A stretch of DNA of 23,467 nt from Trachelipus rathkii (taxonomy: Eukaryota > Arthropoda > Malacostraca > Isopoda > Trachelipodidae), in the NCBI GenBank assembly GCA_015478945.1, contig JABUQX010124373.1:1-23467 (forward strand), in the 5' to 3' direction. The position numbers were made by a program, and so were the translations under genes. This document shows, in pieces, positions 9,831 through 19,788 of this stretch. Numbering within the stretch: the stretch's first letter is position 1; the number at the start of each line of letters is the position of its first letter. Below the pieces are notes generated by a model, which saw only the letters and a list, made by a program, of their open reading frames with translations, was not told where the DNA came from and did no database searches.

Positions 9831-10500
9831 AAACTAACTAACAACTAAACTAACAAAAAACTAACTAACTAACTAACCTAACTAACTAACTAACTTACTC
9901 TAACTAACTAAACCTAACTAACTAACTAACCTAGCACTAACTAGAACTAACTAAACAACTAACTAACTAACTAATTAACTATATATATATACTAACCTCA
10001 ACTAACTAACTAACTTAACTTAACTTAATTCATGGACTAACTAACTAAACTAACTAAACTAACTTAACTAACTAAACTAACTAAACGAACTAACTAACTA
10101 ACTAGACAAAATAAACTAACCTACACTAAACTGAACTAACTTAAACTAACTAAGCTAAAATAACTAACTACTAACTAAACTACTATAAACTAGTATAACT
10201 AATAACAAACGTAACTTAACTACACTAACAACTAACTTACTAACTAACTAACTAACTAACTAAACTAACTAACTAAACTAACTAACTAGACCTAAGCAAA
10301 CAACTAACTAAACTAACTAACTAACAACATAACAACAACTACACTATCTAACTAAACTAGACTAACTAACTACTAAATAAACAGATAATCTCTCGACACA
10401 AATTTGTTTACTAACATAAACTAACTAACTAACTAAATTAAACTTAACTAACTAACTAACTAATAACTAACTAACTAACAAACTAACCTAACCTAACTAA
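9831..10500. repeat. Tetranucleotide array (AACT)n, about 670 bases
   Basis: The sequence is an array of the four-base unit AACT (equivalently CTAA). Single-base insertions and deletions interrupt it every few units. Breaks include a TATATATATA insertion near 9981-9992 and a unique stretch at about 10381-10418. The interruptions are mostly one-base slips rather than substitutions. Occasional CCTAA pentamers (for example 10487-10496) arise from an extra C and are not a telomeric array. Confidence 0.93.
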
Positions 10501-10582
10501 CCTGGACCAGTGATTCACAGATGATTATAGCAGGGTTTAGAGGGGGGTAAAGGAAGAGAAAAAACATTAAAAAGGAAAAAAA

Positions 10583-10800
10583 AATTATTAGTTTATATAT
10601 ATATATAAACGATAATATATATCATATATATATATATATAATATAGGTAGTATATAGGATATAAATATATATATTTATATAATATCATATATTACATATA
10701 TTATATTATCTATATAAATATATATATATTATATATATTAACTATATATATAAATAAGCTATATTAATATAATATAACATATATATATTAGATATCATGT
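10583..10800. repeat. TA-rich low-complexity tract
   Basis: An imperfect (TA)n tract follows the short A-rich stretch after the AACT array. No gene. Confidence 0.85.
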
Positions 10801-10841
10801 CTAGCAGGGGGGCAGGAGGGACCACTTGCCCCTCCCCCTAG
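10801..10841. repeat. G-rich/C-rich imperfect inverted repeat bounded by CTAG
   Basis: The segment begins CTAGCAGGGGGG and ends CCTCCCCCTAG, so the outer arms can pair around a loop containing GGGACCACTTG. It stands out as the most GC-rich point for hundreds of bases and sits directly against a TA tract. It may be the end of a small transposable element, but no second copy is in the window to define ends. Confidence 0.5.
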
Positions 10842-11011
10842 AATCTTTAACCCTTAAAAAAAATTAGAGCCTAATATTTTTTCACACAAACTTTGTGACT
10901 CCTTTTTTTTTATTTTTGTAGAAAAACTGAAAAAATAGATCAATCGATAGATAATAAGTAGTAATTACTAATTAATAACTTATATAACGTACTAATTATT
11001 TTTACTAAAGT

Positions 11012-11377
11012 TTAAATGGTTCCTTTCATATTGGGCTTGCCACCTAGGCTTTGTGCTTTTATAGCATCTAATTCTTTTGACTTATTCTCCGCTAGAACTC
11101 TCAGTAAAACTGTCGGCATAGCATTTAGCCGGCTGGCCAACTCACGAAAGGCGTTTACCCGTGATATTCAGCCTTGACAGACACATACAACGATAAAATA
11201 ATTGCAGAAATAAAAAAGAAATATTAAAGCAATTTTGAAACCAATAATTTCTAAGAACCCGATGACTGCTTTTAGAGGTAAAAACCTTATCATAAATTTT
11301 GAAGATGCCTGATTTAAGCCGCATAGGATTATGAATTGAAAGAACAATTCAGACGAAGACCCTACTAAACGTTCCAT
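11012..11377 (-). pseudogene. Coding-like fragment: hydrophobic segment and helical tail, one in-frame stop
   Basis: On the minus strand one frame is open from an ATG at 11377 down to TGA at 11168-11170 (69 codons). The same frame then continues open for another 51 codons to TAA at 11012-11014. The upper part ends with a long hydrophobic stretch (roughly residues 38-66, including KIALIFLFYFCNYFIVV) that could span a membrane. The lower part (NAFRELASRLNAMPTVLLRV … KPNMKGTI) has codon use and an amphipathic pattern unlike the surrounding DNA and looks like genuine protein sequence. I do not recognise the family. A single stop joining two open parts fits a recently broken gene, a sequencing error or chance. 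The neighbouring fragment at 11518-11727 is on the same strand. Confidence 0.35.
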
Positions 11378-11517
11378 ATTTCAATAATAAGATCAATTTG
11401 GGTGAATTATCATAAAAAAACATCGTATTTCCCTCGCGTTTGCCAAATTTGGTGTATCTGTCCAGCTTCCTGTACATGTTCTTTTAAGAATCACATTCAT
11501 CATCAGCATTAAGGTTG

Positions 11518-11727
11518 TCAATCTTGAAAAAATGACTGTCGAGAAGAATTTCTAGTTAAGTTCTGAAGTTGTTGAACAATACCAAAAAAGATTATTCTGT
11601 TCTTTGAAAAAGGTTTCTTGAAGCTCGGATGTCTAGCGTCTGTCAAGGGTACGACACTGCGCGATACCATTGGCAGGATAAAAATTACGTTCAAAATAAA
11701 AAACAATTTATTTTCCTGTTTAGTCAT
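11518..11727 (-). pseudogene. Short ORF with signal-peptide-like N-terminus, unassigned
   Basis: The frame starts with an ATG and encodes 69 residues. Residues 1-23 look like a signal peptide: a polar, basic start (MTKQENK), a hydrophobic core (LFFILNVIFILPMV), then a polar SRS that could be a cleavage zone. The remainder is basic and hydrophilic with no recognised motif. The last ~15 codons (11523-11568 on the plus strand) resemble a second segment at 18249-18295. At that second site the resemblance ends at a consensus splice donor. This could therefore be an exon or retrocopy of a small secreted protein gene. It may also be chance. No promoter is identifiable. Confidence 0.35.
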
Positions 11728-12125
11728 CGGCTTAATTTGTCATTAATGACCTAAACATTATGCCGGAAATTCGAAATACTATTCAGCCACATAAAACAGA
11801 CAAACGTTTTCAGAGAGTAAAACCTAATAAGAAAATACATTCCCACTTGCCATAAACTTTGAGTGAAACACCTCATGACTCAAAAACTATCATAGTATTG
11901 TAATTTCCATACAGATAAAACAATGTTATGCAACGATATCAAACAAGAAAAACAAGACTTTTCGATTATTCGTCCGCAACAAGACCCAATCGATTATACC
12001 TCTTTCCTAATAACCAAATATTTTGTTTTAGATGAACCAGTGGTTCACATTATTCAAACAAAAAATATTTACTCTAAGCAGTATATATATATATTCCAAA
12101 GAATTTAAAGTTATGTAGATGTATG
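11728..12125. other. Unique DNA, no supported gene
   Basis: The plus strand has an open frame at 11923-12108 (61 codons, ATG start) that runs into a short TA tract. It has no recognisable domain, so I do not call it. Nothing else is visible. Confidence 0.4.
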
Positions 12126-12314
12126 TAGGATATAGACTGTAATGTTATTGGATTGCTGATCTGCCTCTTGATCCCCAATTACTTACTGCTGAGTCATAGA
12201 ACTTGCACCACCTTGAAAATTACAATCTCAACAACATAAAGCAAAATCATCCTGCTGAAATTTCTGCTTGAAATTGAAGCTTTTTGCAACTTGGCCCTTA
12301 TTTGGACTCACTTT
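12126..12314 (-). pseudogene. Glutamine-rich coding-like patch, minus strand
   Basis: One minus-strand frame reads about 60 codons with only two stops and a protein-like, Q-rich character: SPNKGQVAKSFNFKQKF, then NFQGGASSMTQQ, then IGDQEADQQSNN. At its upstream edge the minus strand reads GAAAAGTGAGT, which resembles a splice donor. I do not recognise a family, and two internal stops exclude an intact exon in this frame. It may be an old coding remnant related to the minus-strand fragments at 11.0-11.7 kb. Confidence 0.25.
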
Positions 12315-13060
12315 TCATCCTCGTTTAGAGGACTAGATTTCTCAGAAACACCAACGTTGCCAGCTTTTATCTTGTTTCATTGATCCGTTTCTTATGTTTG
12401 GTGTTCCCGGTATGCAGTTTGCGTGAGAAAGTATAATGTTTTTCAGTTTTATAATCTTGATGTCAATAAAATTGATACGAACAACTGACTTATTGAGTAT
12501 ACGGTGGCTGGAAAAAAAATGACTAAGCAATAAGTTGAAAGACTTGACACCTTACTGAAGTTATATAAAGAAGCCACCCCTTTTTCCGTCAAATTAAAAA
12601 AAACCTGTCTATCTCAATTGCAATGTGCTACCAGTCATCATCATTGAAATGTCTTTCCAACACTCTGCTAAGAGTAAAGAACGCTAACGAAAACATATGA
12701 AGAAAGATAATCTTAATGGATTATGCTAGGATAATATTCATTAAAGATAGTAAGTGAAAAAAATTAACATTGAAAAAAAATGTAATTGCGGAAATTCGCT
12801 GAAAATCCTCCAATGCGTCTAATGTTAGTTTACGATTTATATTAGTCTACCACTCAGGACTCCCCAGTACTAGACCCACACCAAAACCAAACAACAATTC
12901 GCTTTTCCAAATATGGTATCTTTTATTTTTATCATGCACCTCATACAACAAAATTTTTTAATTACAACTTGTTATATGCTGTTATTTATATTATATAGCC
13001 GAAGTAACTTTTTTATACTGGGATATAACCCATAAGTCAAATCTTCGATGAAACAGGAAA
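12315..13060. other. Unique AT-rich DNA, no supported gene
   Basis: A minus-strand open frame at 12342-12530 (62 codons) has no recognisable domain. The remainder has stops in all frames and no visible RNA gene. Confidence 0.45.
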
Positions 13061-13064
13061 GGAC

Positions 13065-13800
13065 ATATTGTATAATATATATATATATAATATATATGAT
13101 ATCATTAACTATATATATAAATATAGATATATATATATAATATATATATATATAATATATATAATATATAAGTAGTATATATAATATTATATACTATATA
13201 ATATATTATATAACCTAGAATTATATTATATAATAATATCGTATATATATATATAATAATAATAACTAATACGTATGATAATTATATATATTATATATAA
13301 TAATAATAGAAAATATATATATTATAATAGTCGACTAGCACTATAAAGTAATATAAATACATGACTCCAACATTACATGTGAAAGTGATATATATCACCA
13401 TATATACATACTGGCAATATGTATATGTACTAATATATATATAGTACGTATATATATATTATATATATCGGTATATATATATATCACTCAACGTTTGACC
13501 CCCCTAAACAAAGTTCTGTAATATAGCGTGCGTTCTTATTTAAGAATTTATCTATAATATATATATATATATATACCTATATATGATAGGTATATACATA
13601 TCTCTCTAAGAAACGAACTTATAAGTTGTATATATAATTTATCATTACCTATTATAGACACCTAATATAATTATATATATATACTTATTTATAATATTAT
13701 ATTAATATATAATTATAAATATAATATATATCCTATATATATATATGATATAAAACTAAATATATACACTAATATATATATGATAATTACACACATATAA
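13065..13800. repeat. TA-rich low-complexity tracts with short unique breaks
   Basis: Imperfect (TA)n dominates, broken by short unique stretches at about 13330-13400 and 13485-13550. Many TA interruptions are single-base. No gene. Confidence 0.85.
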
Positions 13801-13975
13801 ATAAATTATATTGCCATGAAAATCGTAATATGTTTGCAGATATTTGCATCGCTTTCTGCAAACACTTTAGAACATAAAGAAAGGCATAATTTATCATTCG
13901 GAGCTCAAAGGACAAAAATTTTTGTCATGCAATTAATAAGCCCACTTTCTACGAATAGTACGGAACATAAATCCT
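13801..13975. other. Unique spacer before the 1.77-kb higher-order repeat
   Basis: No gene is visible. The right part lies where the first higher-order unit would begin if the 1766-base spacing is projected upstream, but sequence resemblance here is too weak to claim. Confidence 0.35.
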
Positions 13976-14115
13976 TTTTAATACTAATTTAGTTATATAT
14001 TGAAGTATCTGTATCATATTAAACAATACCTATCATCAGAATTTTTATCGTGTATCTTTCTAAATGATTAAATTGATAATTTATCACTCTGAATAAAAAT
14101 TTTGAATGATTATTA
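13976..14115. repeat. Spacer A, copy 1 of the higher-order repeat
   Basis: The right half of this spacer resembles 15820-15876: both have TTTTTATC followed shortly by AAATGATTAA, an AT-rich stretch, then a CTCTGAATAAAAA/TTCTGCATAAAAA motif and TTTGAATG. Beyond this the sequence passes into the first long (TTA)n array. No gene. Confidence 0.65.
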
Positions 14116-14149
14116 TTAAAAACCGTGTTATTTTTCAGAACTTATTATA

Positions 14150-15290
14150 TGATAAACAATATTATTTATAAAACTTATCTATTATTATTATTTATTATAT
14201 ACACTTATTACTATATTTTTTATTATTATTATTATTTATTTATATTATATTATTAACTTAAATTATTATATTATAAATTATTATTATTATTGTATTACTT
14301 ATTTTATTTTTATTATTATTTTATGATTTTTTTATATTATCATATTATTAACAGGGGAATATTCATACGTTGTATTTATATTATTCAATTATTATTTATT
14401 ATTAATTATTATTATATTATTATATTTATTATATTAATTATTATTATATATTATATCTATTTCATTATATTCTTTTTATTATTATTTTATCATACTCATT
14501 ATTATATATATTATTATTATTATTATTATATTATATATATATAATCTATTATTATTATTATTATTATTATTGATTGATTATTATTTATTATAATTATTTA
14601 TTATTATTATTTATATTTATTATATATTAACTTATTATATTATTAATATTATTATTATTAAACTTATATTATTATTATTATATATAGTATTATTATTATA
14701 TATTATTTATATTATATTATTATTATTTATTATTATTATTGATTATTATATATTATTATTATTAGATATTTATTTTCATATTATTATTATTATTATCATT
14801 CATCATCATACATTATGATTATTCTTCATTATATATTATCATATATATTATATATGATTATGATTATTTATGATTTTTTTTTCTTTAATTCATTATTCTA
14901 TATTATTATATATATTCATTATTTACTATTATTATATTATATTATATTATTATATATCATATATATATAGATACTCATTATTATTATTAATAATATTATT
15001 ATTATATTATATTATTATTATATTATTATATTATTATATATTATTTATTATATTATTATAATTATTCATAATATTATTGACTAGTATTATTATTATTATA
15101 TCTTATTCATAATTATTATATTTTATTATTATCATTATATTATTATTATTATTTATTATTTTGGATTATATTATTAGTATGATTATTCATTAATATTATT
15201 GATTCTTAATCATTATTTTATATTATTATTATTATTATATATTATTATATTATTATTTATTACCATTATTATTATTTTTATTATTATTTG
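14150..15290. repeat. Long imperfect (TTA)n array, first
   Basis: About 1.1 kb of TTA/TAT repeats with scattered one- and two-base slips and short substitutions. Open frames at 14290-14544 and 14870-15061, rich in I, Y and L, are simply the translation of the repeat and not genes. Confidence 0.93.
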
Positions 15291-15294
15291 CCAG

Positions 15295-15565
15295 AACCTC
15301 TTTCTTATGTGTACTTTAACACAAAAAAGTAATCAATAATTCTAGCTTATCAATTAAATATTTTTTAAATCATATAAAAAGTAACATAAAAAAAAAAAAA
15401 ACAGAAAAAAATAACGAAATAGTAAAAGTAGAAAAAATAGTTAAGTAAAATAGTATGTCATTTAGTTTAGAGACAAAATAGTTATCCCTAAACATAAAAA
15501 GCAGTTTTATATTTTTGTATTTGTTTTCATTTAGAAAAAGAATTATAGTATTTCCATTATTTTTA
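15295..15565. repeat. Spacer B, copy 1 of the higher-order repeat
   Basis: This spacer carries an A-run of 14 at 15388-15401 and the segment CAAAATAGTTATCCCTAAAC from 15474. It matches spacer B copy 2 at 17035-17300 along most of its length. A minus-strand open frame over 15370-15576 reflects the A-rich composition and is not a gene. Confidence 0.75.
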
Positions 15566-15671
15566 ATTAATAGCATTATATACTTCTCACATAATTATAT
15601 TAGTATTATTATGTATTATTTGTTGATCTATTCATTATTATTATTTGATTGATTTATTATTATATTATTAT

Positions 15672-15876
15672 AAAAGCTAAGAACAATGGTTTAAGTAGTT
15701 CCAAAAAAATTGAAAATTGTGAATGAAAAGTTAATTTAGTTTTGAAGCAAAATAGTTATCGGCTAAATTTGGAAAACTTCATATTCTTTGTATTGTTTAT
15801 CTGTATAAAGTTTTTATCTGTTATTAAATGATTAATTTGTAATTTTTCTATTCTGCATAAAAAAGTTTGAATGTAT
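15672..15876. repeat. Spacer A, copy 2 of the higher-order repeat
   Basis: Its start (AAAAGCTAAGA… and …GTTCCAAAAAAATTGAAAAT) matches the start of spacer A copy 3 at 17438 (AAAAGTTAAGA… and …GTTCAGAAAAATATTGAAAT). Its end matches copy 1. Internally, CAAAATAGTTATC at 15748 is shared with spacer B, so A and B seem to descend from one ancestral module. Confidence 0.75.
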
Positions 15877-17030
15877 TATATATATATTATTATTATTATT
15901 AGTATGATTATAATATTAATGATTATTATTATTATTATTATTATTATTTTATTTTATTACATCATTATTATCATTATATTATATATTAATAGTATATTAT
16001 TATTATAATCTATTATTATTATGTAATTATCATTATTTATCATTATCTTTTTCATTATTATTTATTATTATTTTTCATTATTACTTTATTATTACTCGTT
16101 AGCCTATAATATATATCATTATTATATTATATTATTATTAGTATTATTATTCATTATAGATGATTGATTCATATTATTATTATTATTAGATTCATTTATA
16201 TTTGCATATTAATTATTTATTATTATTTTTATCATTATCCATTATTGTTATTATTAATGTATATTATTATTGATTTATCTATATTCATTATTATTATTCA
16301 TTATTTATTAATTATTATTATTATTATAGATTTTATATCTCTTTATTATTATGTTTATTATATTATATTATTATTATTATTGATATATTATTATTACTTT
16401 TTATTATATAACCATTATTATTACTAATTATTATTTATGATATATTATTATTATACTGATTATTATTATTATTATTATTATATATTTTAATTTATTTATT
16501 ATTATAATTATCATATATATTATTATTATTATTAATTATATTATTATTATTATTATTATTTATTATTATTATTTATGTATTAATTATCATTATTATTATT
16601 ATTATTCATATGTATTAATTATTATTAATTATGTTATTATTATTATATTCATTATTTATTCAGATTATTATATTATTTTTTTTTTTATTATTATATATTA
16701 TATGTATATATATTATTATTATATTATTTATATATTATTATTATCACATAATATTATATTATTATTATTATTATCATTTCTATTTATTATATTATTACTT
16801 TTATTATTATTTTATTATATTATTAATTATTTTATATTATATTATTTATTCATTATTATTATATTTACTATATTTATTATAATTTATTCATTATTTTATT
16901 ATTTTATTATTATTATATTATGATATTCACTATTACAAATTATCTATTATCTATCATATTATTATAATTATATTATTTATTATTATTCAATTATTATTAT
17001 TATTAATTGTATTATTATTTATTTTATGGT
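15877..17030. repeat. Long imperfect (TTA)n array, second
   Basis: About 1.15 kb of TTA repeats with slips, similar in length to the first array. Open frames at 16164-16427, 16631-16882 and 16702-16923 are repeat translations. Confidence 0.93.
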
Positions 17031-17034
17031 GTTT

Positions 17035-17144
17035 GTAAGGTTATTAAAATTAATGCTTAGATATTGAGAAAGAGTAGCCTAACAAAAAAGATAATTCAAT
17101 AATATTAAATTTAAAATTAAATATTTTTATTATGCTTCAAAAGT

Positions 17145-17182
<38 letters not shown>

Positions 17183-17300
17183 CGGGTAAGTAAAAAAAAA
17201 AGTTAGAATTTTTAAGAGTACGTCAAGTTAGAGGCCAAAATAGTATCCCTAAACATGGAAAGGATTTATATGTTTGTATTTGTTTCGATTAGAGCAAATT
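17035..17300. repeat. Spacer B, copy 2, with a 32-base A-run
   Basis: It matches spacer B copy 1 before and after its A-run. The A-run at 17150-17181 is 32 bases long against 14 in copy 1, so the homopolymer has expanded or shrunk since duplication. Confidence 0.75.
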
Positions 17301-17437
17301 TATTAATATTATGATTATTCATTATTATTATTACTTAATTATTATTATTATTATTTATTATTATATATTATTATTTATTATTATATTATCTTATTATATT
17401 ATATTATTGATTATTATTATTGTTATTATTATTTAAG
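17301..17437. repeat. Short (TTA)n array
   Basis: This is the short TTA array that closes unit 2, equivalent to the one at about 15600-15670. Confidence 0.8.
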
Positions 17438-17700
17438 AAAAGTTAAGACACTGTATTTTCCTTGTTCAGAAAAATATTGAAATTTTGTTTTACTTTAGTC
17501 AGATTTAGTTTGACTAGTCTATGTATTACCGAAATTAGTGGAAAGTAAAAGTTGTTTGAATTATGTTTGAATTTTGTTTGAATTAATTTAACTTTTTCAA
17601 CGAATCCACAAAATTCTGTGTTTTAAAAATACCCATCTGTTATTTTAAGAAAACTATTTCTGCAGAATATTGTCATATTTTCAATCGTAATCCATTAACA
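17438..17700. repeat. Spacer A, copy 3, partial and diverged
   Basis: The first ~60 bases match copy 2 well. Similarity then fades and only an approximate CTGTTATTTTAAG/TTCTGCA pattern remains. No (TTA)n array follows it. The sequence instead enters (TA)n at about 17760, so this is the edge of the higher-order repeat. Confidence 0.55.
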
Positions 17701-17764
17701 GTTTCTAGGATCACCTTAGGATAAAAGGTGTATGAACATGTTCTATGAGGATGTGTTCTCATAT

Positions 17765-17876
17765 TATTATATATATCTATATACGATATAATATATATAT
17801 ATATATATAATATATATATATATAGATAATAGGTAGTATATAAATAATATATAAATATATATTCCTATAAAATAAT

Positions 17877-17907
<31 letters not shown>

Positions 17908-17996
17908 GATATATATTACATTACGTAATATTATATATATATATATAATAATATATTATATATATATATAGATATAATATATATATATATATATAA
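17765..17996. repeat. TA-rich low-complexity tract
   Basis: Imperfect (TA)n with occasional GATA and TAG interruptions. No gene. Confidence 0.88.
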
Positions 17997-18460
17997 AACT
18001 TTTTAGGTTTTAACGTTGACAGAACTATGTTATATCCTACTTCAACATCTTAAACATAACATTCTAAACAATACTACAAAAAAATTAAAACTTTGAAATA
18101 TGTTCTCTAACTTAGTAAATCTTAAATTCCTGTTAATTATCTTTTTTCTAAGTATTTCTATTTTTTTTTTAATTTTCTTCATTCAAGTTCATTACAAGCT
18201 GCTACTCAACTATCCATAGGAAAACATAAAAAGAAGAGGAAATACTCACTTGGAAAATGACTGTTCGAAAAGAATTTTGAAGTTTGAAGTTCTGTTAAGT
18301 AATGATTGTCAGGTCTTTAGGAAGGATGGTCAGGTTATGAAGATATAGAATTCTACCATTTAAGGAATGATTCAGTGCTTTATTTCCAGTGAATAACATT
18401 CACTAATCGCTCCCAAATACCTATTAGTATAATATAATTATATTAATTATATCATATATA
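17997..18460. other. Unique island with an exon-like segment on the minus strand
   Basis: The segment 18249-18295 resembles 11523-11568. Reading the minus strand, the resemblance ends at CCAA followed by GTGAGTATT (plus-strand 18244-18249 is ACTCAC), a good match to a metazoan 5' splice site. Upstream minus-strand frames contain stops, so no open exon can be drawn. The remaining sequence is T- and A-rich without other features. Confidence 0.35.
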
Positions 18461-18780
18461 TATGTCTTATTACTTAACATATTATATTATACCATATGTC
18501 TTATACCTTAAGATATTAATCATTTATACACTTCAGAGAAATTATATTATATTCCATATAAATATGTTATATTATTATTGTATTATATATTCTCATTTCA
18601 TTAAAAGTTTATTTTCTAGGTATGAAATATTGACGATTACTAAAATACCAGTAATAATGGAAGTTATTTCTTATGAAAATACGATTTATAAAAAATATTT
18701 TACAATAATAAATTAAAATACGCATTCACTATTTATATACTATAAAGTACTACTATACTATAATATAAGCTAATACATTA
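18461..18780. other. AT-rich DNA, no supported gene
   Basis: The plus strand has an 84-codon ATG open frame at 18462-18716 rich in Y, I and T. Its composition follows the AT-rich DNA and it shows no domain, so I regard it as chance. Confidence 0.5.
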
Positions 18781-18859
18781 TATATATAATAATATAATAT
18801 ATAATATAATAATATATATATATATAATCATAACTATATAATATAACTATAGTACTATA

Positions 18860-18899
<40 letters not shown>

Positions 18900-19400
18900 A
18901 GTATATATTTAATAACTATTAATATATATATAATGAATATATATTATATATACATAAGTATAATATATATTTATATATATATATAATTATATATATATAT
19001 ATGATAATATCATATACTATATACTATAATATAATATATACTATATAATTTATATATACTATAAAATAATATATAATATACTAGTTATATATATATTAAT
19101 ATAACATACTATACCTTATTAATAGTATACTATAAGTACATATACATATCAATAATAAATATACATATTATATATATATAACAACTATACTATCAATATA
19201 TATACGCTCATATGTACATACGTATATACACTTACACATATATATATATATATATATATATAATAATACTATATAATATACTATATATATATATCTATAA
19301 TATAATACTATACCTATTCACATATACCAACTAGTATATATATATATACATATACTATAAGCCATATAGTACTATATATACATACTATGAAGTATTATTA
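18781..19400. repeat. Long TA-rich low-complexity tract
   Basis: About 600 bases of imperfect (TA)n with ACTA, GTACATA and ACACT interruptions. Pure TA runs include 18864-18893 and 19239-19262. No gene. Confidence 0.9.
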
Positions 19401-19788
19401 ACCCCTCACAGTATACTTATACGTAGATGTCACACTATCTATATAAACTATATATCGAAATGTTATCCACTACACCTTATCTTCATTCTAAGGACAAATA
19501 GAACAAGTAGATAATTTGTGATCTGACGTCTTAAATTTAATACATTAATTATTACTTCGTCTTTAGTAAGAGAAACAAAGTATTCGTTCTTAGAATACTT
19601 CTAATGAAAAAATCTGTTAATTATCTACTACAGGAATGTGAGAATTTTTAATATAAAATGTGAAACATTCACACTCTGTCACTCTGGGAGGCTCACCAAA
19701 TTCGTCGCTATGAATTACATAATCATTGGAAATCTTTTTTTTTCTGATCATTGAAGACAACTTTTACTTTTTAAAGAGACCGTATCTA
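19401..19788. other. Unique AT-rich DNA, no supported gene
   Basis: Stops occur in all frames and no RNA gene or repeat is recognised. Confidence 0.5.

Larger units (their letters stand above)
13976..17700. repeat. Higher-order tandem repeat, about 1.77-kb unit containing (TTA)n
   Basis: Each unit consists of an AT-rich spacer A of about 200 bases, a long (TTA)n array of about 1.1-1.2 kb, a spacer B of about 270 bases and a short TTA array. Four landmarks recur at near-equal distance. GTAACAT before the poly-A is at 15381 and 17143 (1762). CAAAATAGTTATC at 15474 and its shorter copy at 17236 are also 1762 apart. AATGATTA is at 14063 and 15837 (1774). AAAAGCTAAG at 15672 and AAAAGTTAAG at 17438 are 1766 apart. 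So copy 1 runs to about 15671, copy 2 is about 15672-17437, and a partial copy 3 starts at 17438 and dissolves before the TA tract at 17760. Copies are clearly diverged in the spacers. Confidence 0.8.

Noticed and set aside
10487..10496. CCTAACCTAA, resembling arthropod telomeric TTAGG repeats
   Set aside because: Only two units, inside an (AACT)n array where a one-base insertion creates CCTAA.
14290..16923. Several open frames rich in I, Y, L and F that look like membrane proteins
   Set aside because: They are direct translations of (TTA)n/(TAT)n microsatellites, with no complex sequence.
18462..18716. Plus-strand 84-codon frame with ATG start
   Set aside because: Y/I/T-rich, embedded in AT-rich DNA beside TA tracts, with no domain.
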